A stretch of DNA of 64,000 nt from Durusdinium trenchii (GCA_963970005.1 CAXAMN010026683.1:323331-387330), one strand, 5' to 3'. Positions 11,975-24,574 are shown, numbered from the stretch's first letter. The notes: generated by a model from the letters alone, not told the origin. Program-made: numbers and translations.

Positions 11975-12551
11975 GTGTTGGTTTTGGGAAGGGGTGACAA
12001 GGAAATGTTTGGACTGATCTCTATCCGCTGTTTGGCAGAATTGAAGTTGTATATAATTAGACATTCAAGAATATATTCTCAGTCATTTGTTCGGGGATTT
12101 TTCAGGTGAAGGGTCTAAACTCTCCTTATTTAATGGGTGTGTTTTCATGTGTGTTGGTGTAGACAAACATGTGGCCTGGTGATTGCCTGAATTGCCTGAA
12201 GATTTGGGATGCACACTTTTTGTTGCTGAATGCAACTAGTTCTTGGAGAAACACCTTCGAAACATCAAGGTTCAACATAAGCCCCCCACTTTTATCGCTC
12301 TTGGAGCGATTGACCAATCTGTAATGGATCCTCATCCACCTGAGAACTGCGGGCACTGTCCATTCTTTGGGAAATTGCAATACTATATGGATCAGGTCCA
12401 GGTGACAATTGTATGTGCTTCTGCTTCTATGAATTCTATGATATGGGATCCCACTTGTTGCAGGAACGGATGAACCACCTCAATTCCGCGAACATGCTGT
12501 AGAATTCTATGACAATTAACGTTTCTATATATGATATCTTCTGATCTCCAG

Positions 12552-12696
12552 GTGACCCCCCAAACAACCAAGTGGACGTCCGCGGCCGCCGATTCCTTTT
12601 CGATCGACGCGACGACGACAGGCTGGTGTGGCCCGTCTTCGCGTCCTCCTGGCTCTTCATGGGTGTCGAGCTGGCCGTCTTGTCGCCCGGTCATCG
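12552..12696 (+). CDS. Candidate internal exon, possible membrane segment
   Basis: After CTCCAG the frame reads DPPNNQVDVRGRRFLFDRRD, then a hydrophobic run VWPVFASSWLFMGVELAVL that could span a membrane. The donor is probably GT at 12697. No family recognised. Confidence 0.38.
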
Positions 12697-13504
12697 GTGG
12701 GTCCGGACAGAACACCGGACCGGTGGCGTGGCGGGGAGATACAGGGGAGATGGGGATCGGTGTGGTGCTTTCATGTGCTTTCAAGTTCGGCAGGGGAGAA
12801 ATCGGAGATGTTCTAATATGTTCGCATTCCTTTTTTGGGCACCCAACTGAGGGTTTTGAGGAGTTCCGTTCCGTTCCTCCTCCTGGGGGGCTGTGAAGAG
12901 ATAAGAGGGGAATTGCTATGCCATGCTAGGAGGTCTTTCCAGACAAAGAGTGGAATCTGAGTGGAACAGAGAAGAAGGGTGACGAAGCATTGCCACCCAT
13001 AGCACCAAATTTATGTTGGTTCTCCAACATATATCATATACATATATTTAATACACAATTAGATAGAACCATATATTATATACATATGTATATATTAGGT
13101 ACCACTTTGCCCTGGACCTCCCCCCATCTCACTAGCAGCACGTTGGTTCATGTAAAGATCTTGGGAAGATCCTATGACCACTACACTCCGACTCACAAAC
13201 ATGGAAGTGGATGGCACGGCCCTTTTTTCTAGAGGAAAAGCCGTCTTTCTTCTCGGGGCCTATGGAATGCAATTCCATGTAATCAATGTCATGTTTTCGG
13301 CAGAGTGTAGCAGCTATAGCAGCACTCACGCTCTGCCAATCCTCACGCAGCACTCACCCACCGCTCGGTGTCTTTAAGGCTGGCCTGGGGCCTCCAGTCC
13401 AGCGAGGTGGGAACGGACCGAAGGAACCGACGGAGAAAAGGAACCGACCGAAGGAACCGACAGACAGCTTTCCCTTTACTCACTATGTACTGAGCTGTAA
13501 TGAG

Positions 13505-13597
13505 CTATATATATATATTGTATTATTTTATATATATATATATTACATTACATTACATTATACATAATATATATACACATATATATATATATATATG
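13505..13597. repeat. AT-rich microsatellite with ATTAC repeats
   Basis: TA repeats surround a short (ATTAC)n stretch. Confidence 0.85.
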
Positions 13598-13875
13598 TCT
13601 CTTAGTTGTCACAGGTTCTCACACTATATAGGTAATTACTTGACTCAGGGACCAAAACAGAGACTTCAATGCCATGCAGCGCCATGCAGTTGTTTGTGTA
13701 TGGTGTGAAATGGATGTTGCTTCAGATTGGGAGAGTACATGTAAGTGGGTGGTCTGGGGTCTAGATGCTATTTTGTGAGACAAGGTCAGCAATTTAGAAC
13801 CAGGGGTCCAGTTCACATGCACCACCGATCTGCATCCCTCAGACCTCTGGGGAGAAAACGCCAAACATTTTCCAG

Positions 13876-14000
13876 GCGAAGAGCAACTCCCTGCAGAACC
13901 AGCATCGGAATTGGTCCATCCTCCTCGCTGGTGCCGCCACTTGGTCGTTCTCAGAAGATCCAGTTTGGCTCTTCATTCGACATGAATCCATCTCAATCAT
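13876..14000 (+). CDS. Candidate internal exon, possible membrane segment
   Basis: After TTCCAG the frame reads AKSNSLQNQHRNWSILLAGA then ATWSFSEDPVWLFIRHES, ending in an Ile/Ser/Trp-rich run and a TGA. The boundaries, especially the donor, are unclear. Confidence 0.3.
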
Positions 14001-15853
14001 CTCATGGTCCATATGGTCCATATGATAGGGGTTCACCTTGAAACAGAGTGACCTCTCAAAGAGGTATATGTTTCTCAATCATCTCAGGGAAAGCCAGTTC
14101 TGATGGGATGGGGAGAAGCATTGACTTTCGGCTTCGTGGAGGTGCCGCACCATGGCGCTGTCGTTTGAAACCGCCCAGACAGAGAGAATCCAGGATTCAA
14201 CGACCAACGAATATGTTGGTGGCAATTTCTCGGTGCCCCTCCAATGAAGAACTATACTGTACTAAAAAGACCTTATAATATATAAGAATATATATATAGA
14301 GAGAGAGATTTGCGTTTGTTTTTGTCTATGGCCCACCCCAGTCTTCCTTTGCGACATGGCGCTGGTTCCCAAATGGTGAACACTTCTCCCAGAGACTCTG
14401 GTCTAGTGGATGAGTTCACTTGTGGTTTGTTGATGGGGGAAACATCATCAACCAGATTTCAGTAGTTCCAAGAACCAGCTCCCCAAACTGGTATGCGGAA
14501 CCCGTGCTCGACCAGATCGCAAGGATGCTCCTGGCAGGGGTCAAAAAGAGCTGCCCGAATAGTAGTTCACTTACTGTAGACAGAACAGCTGTCATGTGAG
14601 GTCAAGCATCGTTTGTCAAGGGCCAGGCCCTCCGGCGGGTGGATATACATTCATGTTTTTGCCCGTCAAGACCGTTGCTGCCGTTGCTTTGAACTTGTTG
14701 CATGGTAGTTGCCCGAGGTTCGAGAAGGACTGCCTGCTGACCGGGGGAGGTTGACTCCTTGATGTGTGCCTTAAAGAGACCCACCTGACTGGCATCCGGT
14801 GTGAGACATCGTAACCGTTTCTCCCCATCAGGGGGGAACCGACCGGAGACGGCCACCACTGTGGCAAAGCACTCCAACCAATCGAAAACGATGCCCAGAT
14901 CCCTTCCCGATCCCAGGAAGCCACCACTGTGTCATCTTCCTTTGTAGGGTACCTAGTGTGCCATATTGGGTGTACTACTGTGCTGCTACCGTGTACCTAC
15001 TATAAATTGTATGCGCTTGTTTGTTTCCAATCAAACATATAGTTCTTATTCTTAGGGTGTCTTACCCAGGTATCTTAGATACGGATGTGCATTCGAATAG
15101 GGAGGCCCCCCGTTTGACTTCCTGGAGCAAGGGACATAGACCACAACCCATTGGTAGGCGGGGTTCCCTATTAAAATGAATAGAATAGACGACCGGGGGC
15201 CATCCGTTGGTCCATCCTTCGCGCAAGCCACCGACTGCATTGGGGTAGGTCCATTGAACGGTCGGTCTATCCTGCCATGGCGATCCTTGACGCACACCAT
15301 CCCACGGCCTGCCTATCAAGGATGGTCATTCCCATACCACCCATGTGGATTTGACCCCCTGTGGCCATCCTTTTGACTCCTGCACACGGCTTCATGACGA
15401 AACATTTCACCGATGCACTCACTGCACACGGTTTCATCACCTGGAGGAATGAACCTCTTCTGGTGGTTCCTGGCACACTGGAGCAAATGGCACTCGCATG
15501 ATGATCCCACCATGTCGCTGAGCTGGGCGATGTGTTGTTTGTTGCTTATTTGCGCGCCACTAAAACAATAATTATCATCAGCAAATAGTCGACTGATTGA
15601 TGAATGAAGTTCTTTTTTGCTGGCTTTGACATGCTTTGCTTTGCAACGTCTTATTGGGCATGTGTCCGGTGACCTTTGGATTGTTATTCTGATCTTGAAT
15701 AAAACCACGCACCGAAAGGATCAATGCTGGAACGATTCCTGCGAATGGCTTCAACTTGTTTCCTTTTCTTCCAGGCCCTGCTGGAATGATTCGAGATGCA
15801 GAAACCAGGAACGTTTTGATCAGGTGAACTACTGTAGTTGTACAGGGCCAAAA

Positions 15854-15914
15854 TGAACAGTGTATTCCTAACCAGCCCATGCTTTTTCCCCTGCCCCAGT
15901 GAACAGTGTATTCC
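15854..15914. repeat. 15-bp direct repeat pair
   Basis: TGAACAGTGTATTCC occurs exactly at 15854-15868 and 15900-15914. Confidence 0.8.
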
Positions 15915-15948
15915 ACTGGAAGAATCCAGTATCCTCCCGCAAACCAAC

Positions 15949-16032
15949 ATGGAACCTGAGAAGAAAGACCGGTGGAGACTCGAACCCAGTGGTTTTGGGG
16001 TTCCATGATGTAGCTCTCTGCAGGAGAGTATT
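15949..16032 (-). pseudogene. Inverted partial copy of the 37.0 kb coding segment
   Basis: On the minus strand this reads YSPAES then MEPQNH and SQVP, paralleling YSPAEGYMEPKSH and SQVP in the plus-strand segment at 37044. Two exact DNA matches anchor the pair: 17 bases (16016-16032 against 37048-37064, inverted) and 14 bases (15949-15962 against 37136-37149, inverted). Between them the copy is shorter by about 30 bases. The minus-strand frame stays open beyond this point, but similarity is lost. Probably a decayed paralogue or a fragment of a dispersed element. Confidence 0.5.
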
Positions 16033-18092
16033 TACAGAGGGCTACACCCTCACTGGCCATACCTCACTCGTCGCAGCCCAGGAAGTCGCTTTGGCACCCG
16101 CCACTGGGGCGACGAGAGTGGTAGTATATGGGTGGGCACGGGTCAATCGACAGGTAAACCAAGGGACTGCGAGGTTGACGTGTGTTGCTTTCACGTGTTG
16201 CAAATACAACGGGACTCAGTAGGAGCATCAAGATTTGTTCACCTTCCATGACGTGTTGTCAGGTTCCATGATCCAGTTCCATGTATAGCCTAATCTGTGA
16301 ACGTTTGGGAGGCTGCAACCAATAGCAGGGGTGCCGGATGCTACCGCCAGGGGAAAGCCTGGATGGATGGTTAAAAACCACAACTGCATCGTGACTGGCG
16401 AGTTCAATTCCTCATATCCAAAGACAGAGAAGCGCGGTGCCCCTAAACCTACAGGTTTTTTTCAGGTAGTTGGAAGCCTTAGAAGTGTTGCTCATGTAGA
16501 TCCAGGGAGTACAGAAAGAGCTTGTTGAAAAATATGTATATCAACTGTCTCAATTGATCTCGATTGATCTCCGCACTTCCTTGGGTTTGCTGCTTGACCT
16601 TGAGTTGGCAAGAGCGCCTCTTTAAACATTGCAGAACGCTGTATTGATCCAAATAGACTGTTGTAACCGGTTAATTCTGAATTTACTTGTGGGGCTCAAA
16701 ATCATTGGCACACATGACTCCATATTGGCGAAGGCGAAGGATATGTATCCTGAGAAACACACTGTGGCATTGTAGCCTTTGGTTTCAGACCAGACCAAAA
16801 ATGTCAATCTCTCGCAGCTGAGGACAGTCTTCTTCACCGATGTTTGGTTCCTCTCCTCCTGCTTATCCTTGCCCTTCGGCGTGTGAATGCCACGAGCCGC
16901 CGCTATGTCTCTCCAAAGTTGTTGTATCCTAAGAGACTAAAACACAAACAGAACAAGTTTGTTTGTGGATGTTCTGTTGATTTGCTTCCTCTTTTGTAGC
17001 TATAGGTCACTCGCTTGCCTTTTGATGAGACTGAGTCTCCGCCCACCGAACAAGCCCACCAGTCACAGAATCCTCCACACACGCTCCACATCGTGGGATC
17101 GTAGGGTGTCCAAATCATTCGTTTGTTTTCCCAGACCAAACAAGGAAGCTCTCTTCCCAAGAAGGAAGGCCCAGAAGAGACGCTTTCAACAGGAGGAAGT
17201 TCCTCCAGTTTGGAGGGTCCATGATCGGTGTGAGTTGTATTTGTTAACTCGGCTCCGGGGCGAGTTCAGCTCTGACCTGGATGGGTCAGGAAGTCCTTGG
17301 GCTGAGTGAAGTTGGTTCACAGCATTCAGTGGCGCAAAATCAAGGGACCCTGGCTTGATGGCCTTGGATCTAACATGAACATGTCCACTGTTTGTTTCGT
17401 TCTGTTAGATGCTTCAAGGCTTTTGCTAGTTGCTGTGTGTTGAGACATTGCCATCCGGCCTGGGGTGAGTGAACTCCAGCTATGTTCAACTCACGGCCCA
17501 CGGCCTCAGGTCATGCCGGCTTCTCCTGGTGTTGCCTTGCGTTTATGACTCCTTCTTTAGCAACATGGATCCAGCCACTCGGCCGAAAAACAAAGCAACA
17601 GCCACTTGAGGAGATGTTTTCTTTTTCGGATGCATGAACTCACTGGCAGGATTGTTTGGCACTGCCCTTACTTCATCCGCGTTCGAGTACCCCAAACAAA
17701 GCCATCATGAGTAGCGTTAGTGACGAGGACTTTTGACTACTGGCCTAAGCGGCCTAAGTGTTTTATTTGCAAGTATATCCATTTGTACGGTCAAAGCTGG
17801 GATTGAGTAATTAGAGCAGTGAGTGCAGTGCCAACCTGTGAGTTGTAGGGATATGTAGGGATGTTTCTCCTTCTCCAGGGCCCTTCTTGTTGCCCAAACC
17901 TTTTGGATCCTTTTGGCCCTTCGTTGTGTCCGCTGTCCCGATGCGTTGGGTGAACAGGCATAGTTTCCAAGGGTCGGAGGGTCACTGAGGGAGTGCCCAG
18001 GTCGGTGTTTATAACCCCATCTTCAATTTGACAGTCCTGTGCCGGCCGCTTTAGCAGATATCTTCGAGCCTCCTTGAGCAAACGCCGAGGTC

Positions 18093-18380
18093 ATGTCAGA
18101 GTGGGAGCAGGGTCTACTTGCAATCAACACCTTTGCACAGGGTTTTGCCGTGACCTACATGCTGCGGCTGCTCCATAGGTTCAAGAGGACGGTATTGGTG
18201 CCGACGTGTTCAGTGGAGATACTGTTGTCACAGCTTGCCAGATGTTGTCCAAGATCGGACGTGGACGGAGCTTTCTCTCTCAGAGCTTTGTTGGGTTCAA
18301 GGATCTTAGCGATCTTCAAGACATTTTTCAGCCGCACCATTCTGGAGATGCTCCTCATTGCTGTCTCCCGGCAGGATTGA
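18093..18380 (+). CDS. Unassigned ORF, 95 aa, hydrophobic
   Basis: Starts MSEWEQGLLAINTFAQGF after CGAGGTC and contains several hydrophobic stretches (VEILLSQLARCC; ILAIFKTFFSRTILEMLL). All three plus frames and one minus frame are open across part of the region, so the frame choice rests on amino-acid composition. It may be one or two exons. No family recognised. Confidence 0.28.
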   Translation: MSEWEQGLLAINTFAQGFAVTYMLRLLHRFKRTVLVPTCSVEILLSQLARCCPRSDVDGAFSLRALLGSRILAIFKTFFSRTILEMLLIAVSRQD

Positions 18381-18399
18381 ACATGGTTGAAGAAGTATG

Positions 18400-21300
18400 T
18401 ATAATGATGATGGTAGACGGAGGCAATCTTTTGACAGGACAGGTGGACATATCTCATCGTGTAAGAACCATACACACCTTCAGCGGCCATAATTCCATAG
18501 AAGGACAAACAACATTGTTGGTAAACGAAACGCAGCTGGGATCTAAGGGAACAAATTGACACATTGTATACTAGATCTTTCTTTGCTTCCAAAGAAGGAG
18601 GTCCTCTACCAAATCGGGAGCCAACGAACTGGATTATCCAAGTGAATTAAATTTCCTTGGGGGACTCCATTCTAGGCTTCCCCGATGGCTGCGGTGGATC
18701 CTCGGGACGTAGGGGTTCCTACGTCCGTATCCCGGAACCACCTGCAAGCTGCCTTCACAGCCCCCAAAGCACGACATGTTTTCGAATAATCCACAGCTTC
18801 CCCAGACTCCTGCATCTCCTGCCGCCGTTCAGCCTGCGGAAGCTATTTCCCACAAAACAGTCCGCGGAAACCCTGGCACTGAAGCCATTCGTTTGACGCG
18901 AGACAAGAGCGCGCTGAGGTCATGATTTTCGCTCCTTTGGCTGATCTGTGTGGGGAAGGGGACACAGCGGTGGCAGATCACCGTGGCTCGATGAAGCGCG
19001 ACGGAGGGTTCGAGTCGCTGCCAACACAAGGCCTAGGGGAGTCATGCGAGGCGTGGTTCAGCAAAGGATGCAGACTCCTCGTGGCTCTCCCAAAATCTCA
19101 AAGAAGCGGAGAATACTATGATAAACATAGATAAACTATTATAAACTGATGAACTGTTCATGTCAGAGAGGAGCTCAAATGTTTGTGGTTGTCTGGACCC
19201 AGATGAGCAAGTGACCTTCAACAGGATCGTTCCGAATTTGCTCCCTTCTACTGAGATAATGTTTGGCTTTCTGTGTTCGTTTGGATTGGCACCAGTTGAT
19301 CTACTATGCTTTGTTTGTTAGTTAGATTACCCCTGTGCTTTTCAAGAGGAAGCGCAGCACCACATCATCATTCAAGAGTGATTGGCAAAAATGATTCTAT
19401 TCTGTTGTTTGTGCACTTGGGCCAGTGTCTACTTACTCATGAGACTATATATATATAAAGAAACAACAAATCATGCCTGTGTGTTGAGGTCATTTGGGGC
19501 TTTCTTCAGGCTTCGTTACAAGTCACTCCACTGTACTCCCTCAATACCCTGAAGACAAGACCTTCGAAAAGGAGGAAAAGACAGCGTGTTCCAAGCCGCA
19601 AACTATCGCCTCCCGGCGACCACTAAGTGCTCTAAGAAATCCATGTTTTGGTGCTCCATGTCCGGTGGCTCAGATGGTTACCTCAAGCTACTAGTAGCTT
19701 CTTGTTCCTATAGTAGTAAGGCCAGCAGCTACTAGTAGCTTCTTGCTCCTAAGTTGGCCTCCGCCACCCTTGAGGCCTCCTTCTCCTTCGCCTTTCTGAC
19801 CCTGATCCGTCGAGAGCAGGCGGTCGGGAGCCCCGGAGAACCTCCACGGGACGACGAGGTCTGCCGGAGCGTGCGTCAGACCGTCGGGGTGGGGCGACGG
19901 TCGCCGCAACGGAGCAGGTGTGAGAGGCGTTGGAGTCTCACAGCCCAGAAAAGGTTTTGCAAGAAGCTTCTTGTGGAGACAAGATGATGTGTTCAGGTGT
20001 TCCAACCTCTCCCAAATGTGATGTACGCGAATATCCTGGTGTAAACGATGAGCGGAGCAACCTTGAGCAACCTGAGGACACAGCTCATCCCAGCTCTTTT
20101 GAAGTCTGACTTAGATGCCACCATTGGCATCTCAATATATCTCAGTCCTCACCGGTGCGTGTTGGCCTTTTTCGACCGAGGCGTGGACCGTCACCTACCT
20201 CTACCGGGGCTTGATGTTCGGCGATGGCGTCGCTTGAAGGGAAAGCATTGATGGCGAAGGGAAAAAGGGACGAAAAGGGACGAAAAGGAAGGAGTTGGGT
20301 CTTGGTCCCGGGTCGATAGGACCCAAGTTTGTGGTTCAGGTTCAGTTTGGTCGCGAAACATGTAACTCGTACTGACAACAGCACTCCCTGGCACTGTTTG
20401 GTCCTCAGTACTAAGTTTCTTCAACAATAGAAGGAAAGAATGTAGATTGAACATAAACCACCCTCAAAGACACTGTACTTCGTTGGTCACAGGAAGCAAT
20501 AAACAGTCAGTTGAGTTGATGGAACATCCTATCAGCAGGGTTTCTAGATCTCGATCTACAGTGATGATATCGGGCGGCCCAAGCATCATTCACATCCATT
20601 CACCAGCCATCAAGACCCTCTTTTTCAGAAGAAGACCCAGTTGCCTTCAGCCCGGGTGGCCCCATCGGTCGTTCCAGGGTTCCGAGTTGCACCGTCGCGA
20701 GGGAGCCGCCGAGCGATGTTGATCAGGATGGCCTAGATCGCATGGGCCTAATGCTGGGGAGCACGGAGGAGGACAATAAAATCGCGCTGGTGCTCTTTAT
20801 GGTCCAAGACTCAGAATCGCTGAAAGCTCCACCACGGCGCAACACCAATCGCTGGTGCTCTATTTGTTGATTTGGGTCCATTTTAGGCCTTTTCTTCCCC
20901 CAAAAGCGTGGGGCATTTTGAGCCCAAGTCTTTGATTGCTAAGTCTGTTTTTGGCTTGTAGGGAACGAAGAAGAATGGTGACCTGTGACTCTCAGTGCAC
21001 TTGGTAGGGTTTCAGCGGGCGGATTGTGCCCATCATTCATGTGGAAGAAATCACTGGGAGGCAGAGGGGGTAGCTGCTAGGAAGTTGGGTGGAATAAGTC
21101 GCATTCAAAAGGCAAAACAATCTCTTCAATATCAATTAATTAAGAATCTTAGATATTAATAGGATTATTCGCAGGGGCTGATGGCTGGTGGGAATGCAGG
21201 GAGAAGCTGCTAGGCGGCGGCCTGGCCAAGGCAAGCTGCCGGGGTTCCAAATGAATGATTGCATCCCAAGCTGACTGATGGCAGCACTCGTAGGGAATGA

Positions 21301-21868
21301 TGGAATTGAGTCCAGATCCATTGGATCCATTCCTTCAACTCAGTGGCCACCATTCCAAGGTCTCTGGCACTATCCTCTTCAACATCACCATCCTCAACTT
21401 GGTGCGGCTGTGGGGGGCACAGGGAGCAAGCCAGGGAGGGAGCGACTAATCTATAGATATACAGTACATACAGTATATATTAGTCGATCGTTTAGTGCCT
21501 TGGCTTTGACTGAACCCGACCTGATTGACTTCCCCAGACACTCCATCGGACTGGATTTTTCACCCCGGGTCAACCACCCCTGGCCTGATCCGGAGTCACA
21601 TGCCAATCCCATGGAGTGTTTGAGTGAACCCCTCCTGGGGGTGTCTATTCATCAAGAGTCTACACTACAATTACCCCACTGAAGACCAACATGAACCCTG
21701 CAAAAAAAAACGCTGGTGCAGATAGAGAACAAGTATTTCAGGGTGCAATTCTCAGTGTCCATGTGAGTTTTCCAGACTGTATAACTCATGTGTGGCGGGT
21801 GGCCTTCCATGACGGCCAGGTCGCGGCAGGTCGAGAAGAAAGCTCGATGCGTTTTGGTTTGCTCGCAG
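18400..21868. other. Non-coding, repeat-bearing stretch
   Basis: Contains the palindromic repeat at 19687-19739 and short AT runs near 19445. A GC-rich patch at 19770-19930 and one at 20640-20720 may be exon remnants, but no frame is preferred. Confidence 0.35.
19687..19739. repeat. Dispersed repeat with GCTACTAGTAGC palindrome, two copies
   Basis: The perfect 12-bp palindrome GCTACTAGTAGC lies at 19687-19698 and 19728-19739, each followed by TTCTTG. Related sequence is at 32100-32546 and near 63560. The reverse complement of this block resembles 32200-32285. Confidence 0.75.
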
Positions 21869-21980
21869 GTCATTGCCATCTACGGCAATGAGTACGAGCA
21901 GGTGAACGCGGAAACGGAGCTCCATTTCATGAAGGAGAGAGCGAAGTACAGCCACTTGGAAGAGACCGCTGGAGACCGCA
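21869..21980 (+). CDS. Candidate internal exon, unknown protein
   Basis: Bounded by GCTCGCAG and a GTGAGT donor at 21981. In phase 0 it reads VIAIYGNEYEQVNAETELHF then MKERAKYSHLEETAGD. It is acidic and amphipathic, probably helical. One of the best-supported exon candidates here, because both splice sites and the frame agree. Family not recognised. Confidence 0.48.
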
Positions 21981-23490
21981 GTGAGTCACAGTAGTCAGGG
22001 TTGAGGGCTTGGAGATACCTCTGATATGGCCACCGTCTCAGGGTCCAGGCACATCATCCGAGAAAAACCACCAGTCTCAGTCTCAGGGTCCCCATGGGTC
22101 CCTGGAGTCCTTTCAGAGCCTCGAATGAGTGGATGTGGCGACTCAGCTAAGAGCCTATTCCATTTATTTCCCCTTCAAGAAGTTGCCCATGGTGGACGGT
22201 TTGTTGCTTCTGTGCTCAGCTCGTGAATCGTCAGCTCTGTGTCCAGGGTTTACTTTGTGAAGCACAGAAGACCATGATACTCGTGCCTGCTCGTGCAGCT
22301 AGAGGCTTGATCTATGTGGAGATGCTGCACAAACAGTCCGGCACTCGGATGTCGGGTGTGTTTCTTTGTGTTTCTGTGACAAACTTCTGTGCAAAACCTT
22401 TGGGTTATGGTCATGTGCCTTTGATGAGGTTTAGCAAGAGACAATGATGTGTATTCGTACTATCATGAGGCTTGTGCAAAATTGAAGAGTCATATCTACG
22501 AGACCTACAACTGGACCCTCCAAGCTGGTGTTTATCATCCCATTCTTGCAGGCACTCTCCGCTAGTATGTCCCAGAGTCTAAGAATCGAATTGCAGCATC
22601 ACTGATTTGCTGGCACTCTCCCCCTTTGCACCAGCGTCTTCCCGCACCCTCCACGGCGTGGGGCGCGCGTAAACCTCGCGCGAAAACCGAGATCGTGGGA
22701 CGGCCAGGCGTTTGTTACACATCGTCCAAGAGATCGCTGAGGTGAGTAGCATGGCCACTCGGCTGGTGTGAAGAACAGCCTCGAATCGGCTGAGAGGTGA
22801 CCGGGAAGTGAAAAGAACCTCATAGAACCTCATTAGGCCAATGTTGGGAGGTGGAAGGGTTTTTGTTGTATGTTTTTGTGACCCCTATGCATTCCAACTA
22901 CTGTATGCTTGGTATAGTCGAGGAATCACTGTGTTTTCGTCGGTTCAAAATGAAACATGACTGGAAAGGCTGTGTTGAACATGGGATGGTAGAGGTTAGC
23001 ATGGTTACTGGTTGAAGACCTATTTTCGGAGAGAGCTTGATGGAGGTGGAGGGGTATTTTCAGATGTGTTTGATGTGCTTTTCTTTGGAATGACACAATG
23101 GGTTGAATCCGCACAATGCTGGTGGTAGATATGACATGTATATGTATCAATATATGAACCTCCAAATAGATAGAAACGTAGATCCATTGGATACCGTTTC
23201 CATCAATTTGGGGACCACAATATGTTCAAGTAAACCTGCAGTGCTTGGAGTTAATTTAACGGCACACCTGGGCTGACTGGCCTGCTCGCTTGCTGCTTTC
23301 GTCCCAGAACCAGTGGCGTGATGAACTGGTGTTCCTCTGACGCAATACATTACCATTTTGGATAGCTCGAGACAACCACCTCCAATAAAGCGTATACAAT
23401 TGAACCAGAACCAGGTGGGCGACCATTGGAGAGAAACTGTCAGAATTGGAAGCTTGACATCTATATTCTCCTATATACAAATAACATCAA
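21981..23490. other. Probable intron or intergenic sequence
   Basis: One weak exon candidate ends at a GTGAGT near 22742 (TARRLLHIVQEIAE). Otherwise nothing recognised. Confidence 0.3.
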
Positions 23491-23584
23491 ATCACGAAAG
23501 GTAGCCCCTAAGGGGATACCTAGAGTTTGTCTTGCGAAGCAAGTGTCGGCGCTTCCGGGTCTAATGATTGATAGTTCAATTCAA

Positions 23585-23678
23585 CCCCCCCCCCCTCGGA
23601 TTGATTTCTCAAAACACACCCCCCCCCCCCCCCCCCCGGGAAATTGTTTTTCAATACCCGCCCCCCCCCCCTCCCCCC
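23585..23678. repeat. Poly-C tracts
   Basis: Three cytosine runs of about 10-19 bases lie within 95 bp, between the first two hairpin repeats. Confidence 0.9.
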
Positions 23679-23881
23679 GCCTCTAAATTCAATTCTCTAT
23701 ATTCTCTCCTGGAGAACGTCTTCGTGAGCCTCTCATGATTTCAGGATAGTTGAAACCCCCTTGAACATTCAGGAAGAGTGCATATGAAATTCTAATCACG
23801 AAAGGTGTTCCCCGAGGGGATACATACCTAGAGTTTGTTTTGTGAAGCACGTCAATTCTCTCCTGGGGACCGTCTTCGTGA

Positions 23882-23981
23882 NNNNNNNNNNNNNNNNNNN
23901 NNNNNNNNNNNNNNNNNNNNNNNNNNNNNNNNNNNNNNNNNNNNNNNNNNNNNNNNNNNNNNNNNNNNNNNNNNNNNNNNN
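23882..23981. other. Assembly gap (100 N)
   Basis: Exactly 100 N, so a placeholder of unknown real length. It falls inside a tandem repeat. Confidence 0.99.
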
Positions 23982-24438
23982 CCTCTTGAACATTCAGAGT
24001 GCATATGAAATTCTAATGACGAAAGGTGTTCCCCGAGGGGATACATACCTAGAGTTTGTTTTGTGAAGCACGTCAATTCTCTCCTGGGGACCGTCTTCGT
24101 GAGCCTCTTATGGTTTCAGGATAGTTTAAATCCTGTGATGCTCCGATTCAATGCTCACCGATGATCTGAGCCATGGGGCAACTTTGTTTTCCTAAGAATC
24201 TTTGTGAACATTTCGAGAGCATATGTTTGAACATTTAGAGTGCATATGAAATTATATTTACGAAAGGCCGCCTCCGAGGGGATAAGACACCATGTCGAAC
24301 ATTGCATTTTTGTTCCTGCCTCTCGCGTTCTCTTCTCTTCCCGCTGTCCTACCTTTCGTGTCTCCCTCCTCTCAAGTTTCACCCTATATCACTGTTGCTT
24401 TGAAGACCCCATCTTTGCTTTTTTTTCCACTGTTTCAG

Positions 24439-24574
24439 AACTCAGCTCCGAAGCTCACTTTAGAGCCCAATGTGATGATTCAGATGCTTCAGCTCCTGCA
24501 AGCCGGGAGTACGCGCATTGACCGGTCGAGTCTGGTCGGCGCATTGACCCAAATCACCTGCCTAACGTGCCGTG
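24439..24574 (+). CDS. Candidate internal exon, unknown protein
   Basis: After GTTTCAG the frame reads NSAPKLTLEPNVMIQMLQLL then QAGSTRIDRSSLVGALTQI, ending near a GT at 24575. The helical, Leu/Gln-rich sequence resembles a repeat-type helical protein. The next candidate begins at 24647, leaving an unusually short gap of about 70 bp. Confidence 0.42.

Larger units (their letters stand above)
14030..18092. other. Long low-density stretch with a few weak exon candidates
   Basis: Weak plus-strand candidates: 14493-14570 (YAEPVLDQIARMLLAGVKKS), 14655-14755 (FLPVKTVAAVALNLLHG) and about 17150-17230 (RRDAFNRRKFLQFGGSMIG, before a GTGTGA). None is strong. A GA/TA microsatellite sits at 14276-14310. 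The rest shows nothing I can support. Confidence 0.3.
23492..24285. repeat. Hairpin-bearing tandem repeat interrupted by a gap
   Basis: Four related copies share the order CATATGAAATT, TCACGAAAGG, CCCC-GGGGATAC, CTAGAGTTTGT, CGTCTTCGTGAGCCTCT. They lie near 23492, 23760, 23985 and 24229, with a half copy at 23690-23760. Each has an inverted repeat around CCCCNNGGGG. In the first copy (23499-23521) it forms a 9-bp stem with one mismatch, followed by CTTGCGAAGCAAG, a second perfect hairpin. The assembly gap lies inside the array, so the true copy number is unknown. Confidence 0.8.

Noticed and set aside
16325-16420. GAGTTCAATTCC resembling a tRNA B box
   Set aside because: No A box at the right distance and no acceptor stem.
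18155-18592. 145-aa minus-strand frame with Arg/Lys-spaced helix like a channel voltage sensor
   Set aside because: Charge spacing is irregular and the plus frames here are equally open; no pore or membrane helices accompany it.
19664-19690. GGTGGCTCAGATGG resembling a tRNA A box
   Set aside because: No B box within 60 bases downstream; the sequence enters the ACTAGTAG repeat.
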